Source: Crossaster papposus (Eukaryota; Echinodermata; Asteroidea; Velatida; Solasteridae). From it: a DNA stretch of 64,000 nucleotides. The DNA lies in NCBI GenBank assembly GCA_037893245.1, contig JBAIAA010000012.1, forward strand, positions 1 through 64,000, in the 5' to 3' direction. Below are positions 11,483 through 24,700 of the stretch, piece after piece (the stretch's first letter is position 1; each line of letters opens with the position of its first letter). Made by a program: the position numbers and the translations under genes. The notes below the pieces were generated by a model. That model was given only the letters and a program-made list of their open reading frames with translations, did not search any database and was not told the DNA's origin.

Positions 11483-11585
11483 AAACACATGATGTGGGAA
11501 CAAGCCCTCGAGTTAAATATGTAAAGGGAAAGAAGTGTGCATAAGAAATAAACACATGATGTGGGAACAAGCCCTCGAGTTAAAT
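11483..11585 (+). repeat. Paired A-type blocks, 67-bp spacing (pair 1 of 10)
   Basis: Blocks start at 11483 and 11550, separated by one monomer. The monomer before the pair carries CATACG. The first monomer after it reads GGGAAAAAAG instead of GGGAAAGAAG, a marker that follows all ten pairs. Confidence 0.95.
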
Positions 11586-12391
11586 ATGTAAAGGGAAAAA
11601 AGTGTGCATAAGAAATATGTAAAGGGAAAGAAGTGTGCATAAGAAATATGTAAAGGGAAAGAAGTGTGCATAAGAAATATGTAAAGGGAAAGAAGTGTGC
11701 ATAAGAAATATGTAAAGGGAAAGAAGTGTGCATAAGAAATATGTAAAGGGAAAGAAGTGTGCATAAGAAATATGTAAAGGGAAAGAAGTGTGCATAAGAA
11801 ATATGTAAAGGGAAAGAAGTGTGCATACGAAATATGTAAAGGGAAAGAAGTGTGCATAAGAAATATGTAAAGGGAAAGAAGTGTGCATAAGAAATATGTA
11901 AAGAGAAAGAAGTGTGCATAAGAAATATGTAAAGGGAAAGAAGTGTGCATAAGAAATATGTAAAGGGAAAGAAGTGTGCATAAGAAATATGTAAAGGGAA
12001 AGAAGTGTGCATAAGAAATATGTAAAGGGAAAGAAGTGTGCATAAGAAATATGTAAAGGGAAAGAAGTGTGCATAAGAAATATGTAAAGGGAAAGAAGTG
12101 TGCATAAGAAATATGTAAAGGGAAAGAAGTGTGCATAAGAAATATGTAAAGGGAAAGAAGTGTGCATAAGAAATATGTAAAGGGAAAGAAGTGTGCATAA
12201 TAAATATGTAAAGGGAAAGAAGTGTGCATAATAAATATGTAAAGGGAAAGAAGTGTGCATAAGAAATATGTAAAGGGAAAGAAGTGTGCATAAGAAATAT
12301 GTAAAGGGAAAGAAGTGTGCATAAGAAATATGTAAAGGGAAAGAAGTGTGCATAAGAAATATGTAAAGGGAAAGAAGTGTGCATACGAAAT

Positions 12392-12494
12392 AAACACATG
12401 ATGTGGGAACAAGCCCTCGAGTTAAATATGTAAAGGGAAAGAAGTGTGCATAAGAAATAAACACATGATGTGGGAACAAGCCCTCGAGTTAAAT
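12392..12494 (+). repeat. Paired A-type blocks (pair 2 of 10)
   Basis: Blocks start at 12392 and 12459. CATACG precedes the pair and the GGGAAAAAAG marker follows. This pair opens the segment repeated at 25340 (offset 12,948 bp). Confidence 0.95.
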
Positions 12495-13610
12495 ATGTAA
12501 AGGGAAAAAAGTGTGCATAAGAAATATGTAAAGGGAAAGAAGTGTGCATAAGAAATATGTAAAGGGAAAGAAGTGTGCATAAGAAATATGTAAAGGGAAA
12601 GAAGTGTGCATAAGAAATATGTAAAGGGAAAGAAGTGTGCATAAGAAATATGTAAAGGGAAAGAAGTGTGCATAAGAAATATGTAAAGGGAAAGAAGTGT
12701 GCATAAGAAATATGTAAAGGGAAAGAAGTGTGCATACGAAATATGTAAAGGGAAAGAAGTGTGCATAAGAAATATGTAAAGGGAAAGAAGTGTGCATAAG
12801 AAATATGTAAAGAGAAAGAAGTGTGCATAAGAAATATGTAAAGGGAAAGAAGTGTGCATAAGAAATATGTAAAGGGAAAGAAGTGTGCATAAGAAATATG
12901 TAAAGGGAAAGAAGTGTGCATAAGAAATATGTAAAGGGAAAGAAGTGTGCATAAGAAATATGTAAAGGGAAAGAAGTGTGCATAAGAAATATGTAAAGGG
13001 AAAGAAGTGTGCATAAGAAATATGTAAAGGGAAAGAAGTGTGCATAAGAAATATGTAAAGGGAAAGAAGTGTGCATAAGAAATATGTAAAGGGAAAGAAG
13101 TGTGCATAAGAAATATGTAAAGGGAAAGAAGTGTGCATAAGAAATATGTAAAGGGAAAGAAGTGTGCATAAGAAATATGTAAAGGGAAAGAATTGTGCAT
13201 AAGAAATATGTAAAGGGAAAGAAGTGTGCATAAGAAATATGTAAAGGGAAAGAAGTGTGCATAATAAATATGTAAAGGGAAAGAAGTGTGCATAAGAAAT
13301 ATGTAAAGGGAAAGAAGTGTGCATAAGAAATATGTAAAGGGAAAGAAGTGTGCATAAGAAATATGTAAAGGGAAAGAAGTGTGCATAAGAAATATGTGAA
13401 GGGAAAGAAATGTGCATAAGAAATATGTAAAGGGAAAGAAGTGTGCATAAGAAATATGTAAAGGGAAAGAAGTGTGCATAAGAAATATGTAAAGGGAAAG
13501 AAGTGTGCATAAGAAATATGTAAAGGGAAAGAAGTGTGCATAAGAAATATGTAAAGGGAAAGAAGTGTGCATAAGAAATAAGTAAAGGGAAAGAAGTGTG
13601 CATAAGAAAT

Positions 13611-13713
13611 AAACACATGATGTGGGAACAAGCCCTCGAGTTAAATATGTAAAGGGAAAGAAGTGTGCATAAGAAATAAACACATGATGTGGGAACAAGC
13701 CCTCGAGTTAAAT
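13611..13713 (+). repeat. Paired A-type blocks (pair 3 of 10)
   Basis: Blocks start at 13611 and 13678. An AAATAAGTAAAG monomer variant lies just upstream, as it does before 16482 and 26559, and the GGGAAAAAAG marker follows. It is 1,219 bp after pair 2. Confidence 0.95.
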
Positions 13714-14922
13714 ATGTAAAGGGAAAAAAGTGTGCATAAGAAATATGTAAAGGGAAAGAAGTGTGCATAAGAAATATGTAAAGGGAAAGAAGTGTGCATA
13801 AGAAATATGTAAAGGGAAAGAAGTGTGCATAAGAAATATGTAAAGGGAAAGAAGTGTGCATAAGAAATATGTAAAGGGAAAGAAGTGTGCATACGAAATA
13901 TGTAAAGGGAAAGAAGTGTGCATAAGAAATATGTAAAGGGAAAGAAGTGTGCATAAGAAATATGTAAAGAGAAAGAAGTGTGCATAAGAAATATGTAAAG
14001 GGAAAGAAGTGTGCATAAGAAATATGTAAAGGGAAAGAAGTGTGCATAAGAAATATGTAAAGGGAAAGAAGTGTGCATAAGAAATATGTAAAGGGAAAGA
14101 AGTGTGCATAAGAAATATGTAAAGGGAAAGAAGTGTGCATAAGAAATATGTAAAGGGAAAGAAGTGTGCATAAGAAATATGTAAAGGGAAAGAAGTGTGC
14201 ATAAGAAATATGTAAAGGGAAAGAAGTGTGCATAAGAAATATGTAAAGGGAAGGAAGTGTGCATAAGAAATATGTAAAGGGAAAGAAGTGTGCATAAGAA
14301 ATATGTAAAGGGAAGGAAGTGTGCATAAGAAATATGTAAAGGGAAAGAAGTGTGCATAAGAAATATGTAAAGGGAAAGAAGTGTGCATAAGAAATATGTA
14401 AAGGGAAAGAAGTGTGCATAAGAACTATGTAAAGGGAAAGAAGTGTGCATAAGAAATATGTAAAGGGAAAGAAGTGTGCATAAGAAATATGTAAAGGGAA
14501 AGAAGTGTGCATAAGAAATATGTAAAGGGAAAGAAGTGTGCATAAGAAATATGTAAAGGGAAAGAAGTGTGCATAAGAAATATGTAAAGGGAAAGAAGTG
14601 TGCATAAGAAATATGTAAAGGGAAAGAAGTGTGCATAAGAAATATGTAAAGGGAAAGAAGTGTGCATAAGAAATATGTAAAGGGAAAGAAGTGTGCATAC
14701 GAAATATGTAAAGGGAAAGAAGTGTGCATAAGAAATATGTAAAGGGAAAGAAGTGTGCATAAGAAATATGTAAAGGGAAAGAAGTGTGCATAAGAAATAT
14801 GTAAAGGGAAAGAAGTGTGCATAAGAAATATGTAAAGGGAAAGAAGTGTGCATAAGAAATATGTAAAGGGAAAGAAGTGTGCATAAGAAATATGTAAAGG
14901 GAAAGAAGTGTGCATAAGAAAT

Positions 14923-15025
14923 AAACACATGATGTGGGAACAAGCCCTCGAGTTAAATATGTAAAGGGAAAGAAGTGTGCATAAGAAATAAACACATGAT
15001 GTGGGAACAAGCCCTCGAGTTAAAT
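14923..15025 (+). repeat. Paired A-type blocks (pair 4 of 10)
   Basis: Blocks start at 14923 and 14990, with the GGGAAAAAAG marker after. The partner at +2,871 bp is the 17794 pair. Confidence 0.95.
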
Positions 15026-16481
15026 ATGTAAAGGGAAAAAAGTGTGCATAAGAAATATGTAAAGGGAAAGAAGTGTGCATAAGAAATATGTAAAGGGAAA
15101 GAAGTGTGCATAAGAAATATGTAAAGGGAAAGAAGTGTGCATAAGAAATATGTAAAGGGAAAGAAGTGTGCATAAGAAATATGTAAAGGGAAAGAAGTGT
15201 GCATAAGAAATATGTAAAGGGAAAGAAGTGTGCATACGAAATATGTAAAGGGAAAGAAGTGTGCATAAGAAATATGTAAAGGGAAAGAAGTGTGCATAAG
15301 AAATATGTAAAGGGAAAGAAGTGTGCATAAGAAATATGTAAAAGGAAAGAATGTGCATACGAAATATGTAAAGGGAAAGAAGTGTGCATAAGAAATATGT
15401 AAAGGGAAAGAAGTGTGCATAAGAAATATGTAAAGGGAAAGAAGTGTGCATACGAAATATGTAAAGGGAAAGAAGTGTGCATAAGAAATATGTAAAGGGA
15501 AAGAAGTGTACATAAGAAATATGTAAAGGGAAAGAAGTGTGCATAAGAAATATGTAAAGGGAAAGAAGTGTGCATAAGAAATATGTAAAGGGAAAGAAGA
15601 GTGCATAAGAAATATGTAAAGGGAAAGAAGTGTGCATAAGAAATATGTAAAGGGAAAGAAGTGTGCATAATAAATATGTAAAGGGAAAGAAGTGTGCATA
15701 AGAAATATGTAAAGGGAAAGAAGTGTGCATAAGAAATATGTAAAGGGAAAGAAGTGTGCTTAAGAAATATGTAAAGGGAAAGAAGTGTGCATAAGAAATA
15801 TGTAAAGGGAAAGAAGTGTGCATAAGAAATATGTAAAGGGAAAGAAGTGTGCATAAGAAATATGTAAAGGGAAAGAAGTGTGCATAAGAAATATGTAAAG
15901 GGAAAGAAGTGTGCATAAGAAATATGTAAAGGGAAAGAAGTGTGCATAAGAAATATGTAAAGGGAAAGAAGTGTGCATAAGAAATATGTAAATGGAAAGA
16001 AGTGTGCATAAGAAATATGTAAAGGGAAAGAAGTGTGCATAAGAAATATGTAAAGGGAAAGAAGTGTGCATAAGAAATATGTAAAGGGAAAGAAGTGTGC
16101 ATAAGAAATATGTAAAGGGAAAGAAGTGTGCATAAGAAATATGTAAAGGGAAAGAAGTGTGCATAAGAAATATGTAAAGGGAAAGAAGTGTGCATAAGAA
16201 ATATGTAAAGGGAAAGAAGTGTGCATAAGAAATATGTAAAGGGAAAGAAGTGTGCATAAGAAATATGTAAAGGGAAAGAAATGTGCATAAGAAATATGTA
16301 AAGGGAAAGAAGTGTGCATAAGAAATATGTAAAGGGAAAGAAGTGTGCATAAGAAATATGTAAAGGGAAAGAAGTGTGCATAAGAAATATGTAAAGGGAA
16401 AGAAGTGTGCATAAGAAATATGTAAAGGGAAAGAAGTGTGCATAAGAAATAAGTAAAGGGAAAGAAGTGTGCATAAGAAAT

Positions 16482-16584
16482 AAAGACATGATGTGGGAAC
16501 AAGCCCTCGAGTTAAATATGTAAAGGGAAAGAAGTGTGCATAAGAAATAAACACATGATGTGGGAACAAGCCCTCGAGTTAAAT
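16482..16584 (+). repeat. Paired A-type blocks (pair 5 of 10), first copy mutated
   Basis: Blocks start at 16482 and 16549. The first begins AAAGACATG rather than AAACACATG, the only copy seen with this change. The partner at -2,871 bp (13611) is unchanged, so the mutation came after the duplication. Confidence 0.94.
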
Positions 16585-17793
16585 ATGTAAAGGGAAAAAA
16601 GTGTGCATAAGAAATATGTAAAGGGAAAGAAGTGTGCATAAGAAATATGTAAAGGGAAAGAAGTGTGCATAAGAAATATGTAAAGGGAAAGAAGTGTGCA
16701 TAAGAAATATGTAAAGGGAAAGAAGTGTGCATAAGAAATATGTAAAGGGAAAGAAGTGTGCATACGAAATATGTAAAGGGAAAGAAGTGTGCATAAGAAA
16801 TATGTAAAGGGAAAGAAGTGTGCATAAGAAATATGTAAAGAGAAAGAAGTGTGCATAAGAAATATGTAAAGGGAAAGAAGTGTGCATAAGAAATATGTAA
16901 AGGGAAAGAAGTGTGCATAAGAAATATGTAAAGGGAAAGAAGTGTGCATAAGAAATATGTAAAGGGAAAGAAGTGTGCATAAGAAATATGTAAAGGGAAA
17001 GAAGTGTGCATAAGAAATATGTAAAGGGAAAGAAGTGTGCATAAGAAATATGTAAAGGGAAAGAAGTGTGCATAAGAAATATGTAAAGGGAAAGAAGTGT
17101 GCATAAGAAATATGTAAAGGGAAGGAAGTGTGCATAAGAAATATGTAAAGGGAAAGAAGTGTGCATAAGAAATATGTAAAGGGAAGGAAGTGTGCATAAG
17201 AAATATGTAAAGGGAAAGAAGTGTGCATAAGAAATATGTAAAGGGAAAGAAGTGTGCATAAGAAATATGTAAAGGGAAAGAAGTGTGCATAAGAAATATG
17301 TAAAGGGAAAGAAGTGTGCATAAGAAATATGTAAAGGGAAAGAAGTGTGCATAAGAAATATGTAAAGGGAAAGAAGTGTGCATAAGAAATATGTAAAGGG
17401 AAAGAAGTGTGCATAAGAAATATGTAAAGGGAAAGAAGTGTGCATAAGAAATATGTAAAGGGAAAGAAGTGTGCATAAGAAATATGTAAAGGGAAAGAAG
17501 TGTGCATAAGAAATATGTAAAGGGAAAGAAGTGTGCATAAGAAATATGTAAAGGGAAAGAAGTGTGCATACGAAATATGTAAAGGGAAAGAAGTGTGCAT
17601 AAGAAATATGTAAAGGGAAAGAAGTGTGCATAAGAAATATGTAAAGGGAAAGAAGTGTGCATAAGAAATATGTAAAGGGAAAGAAGTGTGCATAAGAAAT
17701 ATGTAAAGGGAAAGAAGTGTGCATAAGAAATATGTAAAGGGAAAGAAGTGTGCATAAGAAATATGTAAAGGGAAAGAAGTGTGCATAAGAAAT

Positions 17794-17896
17794 AAACACA
17801 TGATGTGGGAACAAGCCCTCGAGTTAAATATGTAAAGGGAAAGAAGTGTGCATAAGAAATAAACACATGATGTGGGAACAAGCCCTCGAGTTAAAT
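17794..17896 (+). repeat. Paired A-type blocks (pair 6 of 10)
   Basis: Blocks start at 17794 and 17861, with the GGGAAAAAAG marker after. This is a partner of 14923 (offset 2,871 bp) and, for the second block, of 28599 (offset 10,738 bp). Confidence 0.95.
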
Positions 17897-20800
17897 ATGT
17901 AAAGGGAAAAAAGTGTGCATAAGAAATATGTAAAGGGAAAGAAGTGTGCATAAGAAATATGTAAAGGGAAAGAAGTGTGCATAAGAAATATGTAAAGGGA
18001 AAGAAGTGTGCATAAGAAATATGAAAAGGGAAAGAAGTGTGCATAAGAAATATGTAAAGGGAAAGAAGTGTGCATAAGAAATATGTAAAGGGAAAGAAGT
18101 GTGCATACGAAATATGTAAAGGGAAAGAAGTGTGCATAAGAAATATGTAAAGGGAAAGAAGTGTGCATAAGAAATATGTAAAGGGAAAGAAGTGTGCATA
18201 AGAAATATGTAAAAGGAAAGAATGTGCATACGAAATATGTAAAGGGAAAGAAGTGTGCATAAGAAATATGTAAAGGGAAAGAAGTGTGCATAAGAAATAT
18301 GTAAAGGGAAAGAAGTGTGCATACGAAATATGTAAAGGGAAAGAAGTGTGCATAAGAAATATGTAAAGGGAAAGAAGTGTGCATAAGAAATATGTAAAGG
18401 GAAAGAAGTGTGCATAAGAAATATGTAAAGGGAAAGAAGTGTGCATAAGAAATATGTAAAGGGAAAGAAGAGTGCATAAGAAATATGTAAAGGGAAAGAA
18501 GTGTGCATAAGAAATATGTAAAGGGAAAGAAGTGTGCATAATAAATATGTAAAGGGAAAGAAGTGTGCATAAGAAATATGTAAAGGGAAAGAAGTGTGCA
18601 TAAGAAATATGTAAAGGGAAAGAAGTGTGCTTAAGAAATATGTAAAGGGAAAGAAGTGTGCATAAGAAATATGTAAAGGGAAAGAAGTGTGCATAAGAAA
18701 TATGTAAAGGGAAAGAAGTGTGCATAAGAAATATGTAAAGGGAAAGAAGTGTGCATAAGAAATATGTAAAGGGAAAGAAGTGTGCATAAGAAATATGTAA
18801 AGGGAAAGAAGTGTGCATAAGAAATATGTAAAGGGAAAGAAGTGTGCATAAGAAATATGTAAATGGAAAGAAGTGTGCATAAGAAATATGTAAAGGGAAA
18901 GAAGTGTGCATAAGAAATATGTAAAGGGAAAGAAGTGTGCATAAGAAATATGTAAAGGGAAAGAAGTGTGCATAAGAAATATGTAAAGGGAAAGAAGTGT
19001 GCATAAGAAATATGTAAAGGGAAAGAAGTGTGCATAAGAAATATGTAAAGGGAAAGAAGTGTGCATACGAAATATGTAAAGGGAAAGAAGTGTGCATAAG
19101 AAATATGTAAAGGGAAAGAAGTGTGCATAAGAAATATGTAAAGGGAAAGAAGTGTGCATAAGAAATATGTAAAGGGAAAGAAGTGTGCATAAGAAATATG
19201 TAAAGGGAAAGAAGTGTGCATAAGAAATATGTAAAGGGAAAGAAGTGTGCATAAGAAATATGTAAAGAGAAAGAAGTGTGCATAAGAAATATGTAAAGGG
19301 AAAGAAGTGTGCATACGAAATATGTAAAGGGAAAAAAGTGTGCATTAGAAATATGTAAAGGGAAAGAAGTGTGCATAAGAAATATGTAAAGAGAAAGAAG
19401 TGTGCATAAGAAATATGTAAAGGGAAAGAAGTGTGCATAAGAAATATGTAAATGGAAAGAAGTGTGCATAAGAAATATGTAAAGGGAAAGAAGTGTGCAT
19501 AAGAAATATTTAAAGGGAAATAAGTGTGCATAAGAAATATGTAAAGGGAAAGAAGTGTGCATAAGAAATATTTAAAGAGAAAGAAGTGTGCATAAGAAAT
19601 ATGTAAAGGGAAAGAAGTGTGCATAAGAAATATGTAAAGGGAAAGAAGTGTGCATAAGAAATATGTAAAGGGAAAGAAGTGTGCATAAGAAATATGTAAA
19701 GGGAAAGAAGTGTGCATAAGAAATATGTAAAGGGAAAGAAGTGTGCATAAGAAATATGTAAAGGGAAAGAAGTGTGCATAAGAAATATGTAAAGGGAAAG
19801 AAGTGTGCATAAGAAATATGTAAAGGGAAAGAAGTGTGCATAAGAAATATGTAAAGGGAAAGAAGTGTGCATAAGAAATATGTAAAGGGAAAGAAGTGTG
19901 CATAAGAAATATGTAAAGGGAAAGAAGTGTGCATAAGAAATATGTAAAGGGAAAGAAGTGTGCATAAGAAATATGTAAAGGGAAAGAAGTGTGCATAAGA
20001 AATATGTAAAGGGAAAGAAGTGTGCATAAGAAATATGTAAAGGGAAAGAAGTGTGCATAAGAAATATGTAAAGGGAAAGAAGTGTGCATAAGAAATATGT
20101 AAAGGGAAAGAAGTGTGCATAAGAAATATGTAAAGGGAAAGAAGTGTGCATAAGAAATATGTAAAGGGAAAGAAGTGTGCATAAGAAATATGTAAAGGGA
20201 AAGAAGTGTGCATAAGAAATATGTAAAGGGAAAGAAGTGTGCATAAGAAATATGTAAAGGGAAAGAAGTGTGCATAAGAAATATGTAAAGGGAAAGAAGT
20301 GTGCATAAGAAATATGTAAAGGGAAAGAAGTGTGCATAAGAAATATGTAAAGGGAAAGAAGTGTGCATACGAAATATGTAAAGGGAAAGAAGTGTGCATA
20401 AGAAATATGTAAAGGGAAAGAAGTGTGCATAAGAAATATGTAAAGGGAAAGAAGTGTGCATAAGAAATATGTAAAGGGAAAGAAGTGTGCATAAGAAATA
20501 TGTAAAGAAAAAGAAGTGTGCATAAGAAATATGTAAAGGGAAAGAAGTGTGCATAATAAATATGTAAAGGGAAAGAAGTGTGCATAAGAAATATGTAAAG
20601 GAAAAAAAGTGTGCATAAGAAATATGTAAAGGGAAAGAAGTGTGCATAAGAAATATGTAAAGGGAAAGAAGTGTGCATAAGAAATATGTAAAGGGAAAGA
20701 AGTGTGCATAAGAAATATGTAAAGGGAAAGAAGTGTGCATAAGAAATATGTAAAGGGAAAGAAGTGTGCATAAGAAATATGTAAAGGGAAAGAAGTGTGC

Positions 20801-21739
20801 ATAAGAAATATGTAAAGGGAAAGAAGTGTGCATAAGAAATATGTAAAGGGAAAGAAGTGTGCATAAGAAATATGTAAAGGGAAAGAAGTGTGCATAAGAA
20901 ATATGTAAAGGGAAAGAAGTGTGCATAATAAATATGTAAAGGGAAAGAAGTGTGCATAAGAAATATGTAAAGGGAAAGAAGTGTGCATAAGAAATATGTA
21001 AAGGGAAAGAAGTGTGCATAAGAAATATGTAAAGGGAAAGAAGTGTGCATAAAAAATATGTAAAGGGAAAGAAGTGTGCATAAGAAATATGTAAAGGGAA
21101 AGAAGTGTGCATAAGAAATATGTAAAGGGAAAGAAGTGTGCATAAGAAATATGTAAAGGAAAAGAAGTGTGCATAAGAAATATGTAAAGGAAAAGAAGTG
21201 TGCATAAGAAATATGTAAAGGGAAAGAAGTGTGCATAAGAAATATGTAAAGGGAAAGAAGTGTGCATAAGAAATATGTAAAGGGAAAGAAGTGTGCATAA
21301 AAAATATGTAAAGGGAAAGAAGTGTGCATAAGAAATATGTAAAGGGAAAGAAGTGTGCATAAGAAATATGTAAAGGGAAAGAAGTGTGCATAAGAAATAT
21401 GTAAAGGGAAAGAAATGTGCATAAGAAATATGTAAAGGGAAAGAAGTGTGCATAAGAAATATGTAAAGGGAAAGAAGTGTGCATAAGAAATATGTAAAGG
21501 GAAAGAAGTGTGCATAAGAAATATGTAAAGGGAAAGAAGTGTGCATAAGAAATATGTAAAGGGAAAGAAGTGTGCATAAGAAATATGTAAAGGGAAAGAA
21601 GTGTGCATAAGAAATATGTAAAGGGAAAGAAGTGTGCATAAGAAATATGTAAAGGGAAAGAAGTGTGCATAAGAAATATGTAAAGGGAAAGAAGTGTGCA
21701 TTAGAAATATGTAAAGGGAAAGAAGTGTGCATAAGAAAT
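17897..21739 (+). repeat. Block-free variant-rich monomer array
   Basis: About 3.8 kb of monomers without CTCGAG blocks. Two AAATATTTAAAG monomers occur 62 bp apart (AGAAATATTT at 19502 and 19564). The same doublet recurs at 30271/30333 and 31387/31449. A CATTAG monomer end, usually seen before a block in the right-hand domain, occurs here without one near 19344 and 21700. No gene or other feature seen. Confidence 0.88.
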
Positions 21740-21775
21740 AAACACATGATGTCGGGACAAGCCCTCGAGTTAAAT
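21740..21775 (+). repeat. CTCGAG block, isolated type B
   Basis: B-type (TGTCGGGACA) copy with no other block within 3.5 kb on either side. A shortened monomer junction (AGAAATAATAAAGG) lies about 65 bp downstream, the same combination as near the B block at 42600. Confidence 0.94.
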
Positions 21776-24700
21776 ATGTAAAGGGAAAGAAGTGTGCATA
21801 AGAAATAATAAAGGGAAAGAAGTGTGCATAAGAAATATGTAAAGGGAAAGAAGTGTGCATAAGAAATATGTAAAGGGAAAGAAGTGTGCATAATAAATAT
21901 GTAAAGGGAAAGAAGTGTGCATAAGAAATATGTAAAGGGAAAGAAGTGTGCATAATAAATATGTAAAGGGAAAGAAGTGTGCATAAGAAATATGTAAAGG
22001 GAAAGAAGTGTGCATAAGAAATATGTAAAGGGAAAGAAGTGTGCATAAGAAATATGTAAAGGGAAAGAAGTGTGCATAAGAAATATGTAAAGGGAAAGAA
22101 GTGTGCATAAGAAATATGTAAAGGGAAAGAAGTGTGCATAAGAAATATGTAAAGGGAAAGAAGTGTGCATAAGAAATATGTAAAGGGAAAGAAGTGTGCA
22201 TAAGAAATATGTAAAGGGAAAGAAGTGTGCATAAGAAATATGTAAAGGGAAAGAAGTGTGCATAAGAAATATGTAAAGGGAAAGAAGTGTGCATAAGAAA
22301 TATGTAAAGGGAAAGAAGTGTGCATAAGAAATATGTAAAGGGAAAGAAGTGTGCATAAGAAATATGTAAAGGGAAAGAAGTGTGCATAAGAAATATGTAA
22401 AGGGAAAGAAGTGTGCATAAGAAATATGTAAAGGGAAAGAAGTGTGCATAAGAAATATGTAAAGGGAAAGAAGTGTGCATAAGAAATATGTAAAGGGAAA
22501 GAAGTGTGCATAAGAAATATGTAAAGGGAAAGAAGTGTGCATAAGAAATATGTAAAGGGAAAGAAGTGTGCATAAGAAATATGTAAAGGGAAAGAAGTGT
22601 GCATAAGAAATATGTAAAGGGAAAGAAGTGTGCATAAGAAATATGTAAAGGGAAAGAAGTGTGCATAAGAAATATGTAAAGGGAAAGAAGTGTGCATAAG
22701 AAATATGTAAAGGGAAAGAAGTGTGCATAAGAAATATGTAAAGGGAAAGAAGTGTGCATAAGAAATATGTAAAGGGAAAGAAGTGTGCATAAGAAATATG
22801 TAAAGGGAAAGAAGTGTGCATAAGAAATATGTAAAGGGAAAGAAGTGTGCATAAGAAATATGTAAAGGAAAAGAAGTGTGCATAAGAAATATGTAAAGGG
22901 AAAGAAGTGTGCATAAGAAATATGTAAAGGGAAAGAAGTGTGCATAAGAAATATGTAAAGGGAAAGAAGTGTGCATAAGAAATATGTAAAGGGAAAGAAG
23001 TGTGCATAAGAAATATGTAAAGGGAAAGAAGTGTGCATAAGAAATATGTAAAGGGAAAGAAGTGTGCATAAGAAATATGTAAAGGGAAAGAAGTGTGCAT
23101 AAGAAATATGTAAAGGGAAAGAAGTGTGCATAAGAAATATGTAAAGGGAAAGAAGTGTGCATAATAAATATGTAAATGGAAAGAAGTGTGCATAAGAAAT
23201 ATGTAAAGGGAAAGAAGTGTGCATAAGAAATATGTAAAGGGAAAGAAGTGTGCATAAGAAATATGTAAAGGGAAAGAAGTGTGCATAAGAAATATGTAAA
23301 GGGAAAGAAGTGTGCATAAGAAATATGTAAAGGGAAAGAAGTGTGCATAAGAAATATGTAAAGGGAAAGAAGTGTGCATAAGAAATATGTAAAGGGAGAG
23401 AAGTGTGCATAAGAAATATGTAAAGCGAAAGAAGTGTGCATACGAAATATGTAAAGCGAAAGAAGTGTGCATACGAAATATGTAAAGGGAAAAAAGTGTG
23501 CATAAGAAATATGTAAAGGGAAAGAAGTGTGCATAAGAAATATGTAAAGGGAAAGAAGTGTGCATAAGAAATATGTAAAGGGAAAGAAGTGTGCATAAGA
23601 AATATGTAAAGGGAAAGAAGTGTGAATAAGAAATATGTAAAGGGAAAGAAGTGTGCATAAGAAATATGTAAAGGGAAGGAAGTGTGCATAAAAAATATGT
23701 AAAGGGAAAGAAGTGTGCATAAGAAATATGTAAAGGGAAAGAAGTGTGCATAAGAAATATGTAAAGGGAAAGAAGTGTGCATAAGAAATATGTAAAGGGA
23801 AAGAAGTGTGCATAAGAAATATGTAAAGGGAAAGAAGTGTGCATAAGAAATATGTAAAGGGAAAGAAGTGTGCATAAGAAATATGTAAAGGGAAAGAAGT
23901 GTGCATAAGAAATATGTAAAGGGAAAGAAGTGTGCATAAGAAATATGTAAAGGGAAAGAAGTGTGCATAAGAAATATGTAAAGGGAAAGAAGTGTGCATA
24001 AGAAATATGTAAAGGGAAAGAAGTGTGCATAAGAAATATGTAAAGGGAAAGAAGTGTGCATACGAAATATGTAAAGGGAAAGAAGTGTGCATAAGAAATA
24101 TGTAAAGAGAAAGAAGTGTGCATAAGAAATATGTAAAGGGAAAGAAGTGTGCATAAGAAATATGTAAAGGGAAAGAAGTGTGCATAAGAAATATGTAAAG
24201 GGAAAGAAGTGTGTATAAGAAATATGTAAAGGGAAAGAAGTGTGCATAAGAAATATGTAAAGGGAAAGAAGTGTGCATAAGAAATATGTAAAGGGAAAGA
24301 AGTGTGCATAAGAAATATGTAAAGGGAAAGAAGTGTGCATAAGAAATATGTAAAGGGAAAGAAGTGTGCATAAGAAATATGTAAAGGGAAAGAAGATTGC
24401 ATAAGAAATATGTAAAGGGAAAGAAGATTGCATAAGAAATATGTAAAGGGAAAGAAGTGTGCATAAGAAATATGTAAATGGAAAGAAGTGTGCATAAGAA
24501 ATATGTAAAGTGAAAGACGTGTGCATAAGAAATATGTAAAGGGAAAGAAGTGTGCATAAGAAATATGTAAAGGGAAAGAAGTGTGCATAAGAAATATGTA
24601 AAGGGAAAGAAGTGTGCATAAGAAATATGTAAAGGGAAAGAAGTGTGCATAAGAAATATGTAAAGGGAAAGAAGTGTGCATACGAAATATGTAAAGGGAA

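Larger units (their letters stand above)
12392..14700 (+). repeat. Large duplication copy 1 (offset 12,948 bp)
   Basis: Constant-offset markers: block pairs 12392/25340 and 13611/26559, AATTGTGC 13191/26139, GAAGGAAG 14251/27199 and 14313/27261. The 1,219-bp spacing between pairs is kept in both copies. The right limit lies before 14923, because the next pair is displaced by five monomers. Confidence 0.92.
13611..16200 (+). repeat. Higher-order repeat copy 1 (2,871-bp period)
   Basis: Markers match the next copy at exactly +2871: block pairs 13611/16482 and 14923/17794, CATACG 13890/16761, GAAGGAAG 14251/17122, the one-base-short AATGTGCATACG monomer 15350/18221, GCTTAAG 15759/18630 and AAATGG 15990/18861. 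The period equals 88 monomers plus four blocks minus the one missing base, as expected. The right boundary is approximate. Confidence 0.93.
16482..19070 (+). repeat. Higher-order repeat copy 2 (2,871-bp period)
   Basis: This is the tandem partner of 13611-16200. Its second half, from the 17861 block, is repeated again from 28599 at offset 10,738 bp: AATGTGC 18221/28959, GCTTAAG 18630/29368, AAATGG 18861/29599. Confidence 0.93.

Noticed and set aside
11483-11585. CRISPR-like dimensions (31-bp repeat, 36-bp 'spacer')
   Set aside because: The 36-bp element is itself the same sequence at every site, most monomers are directly adjacent without spacers, and there are no cas genes.
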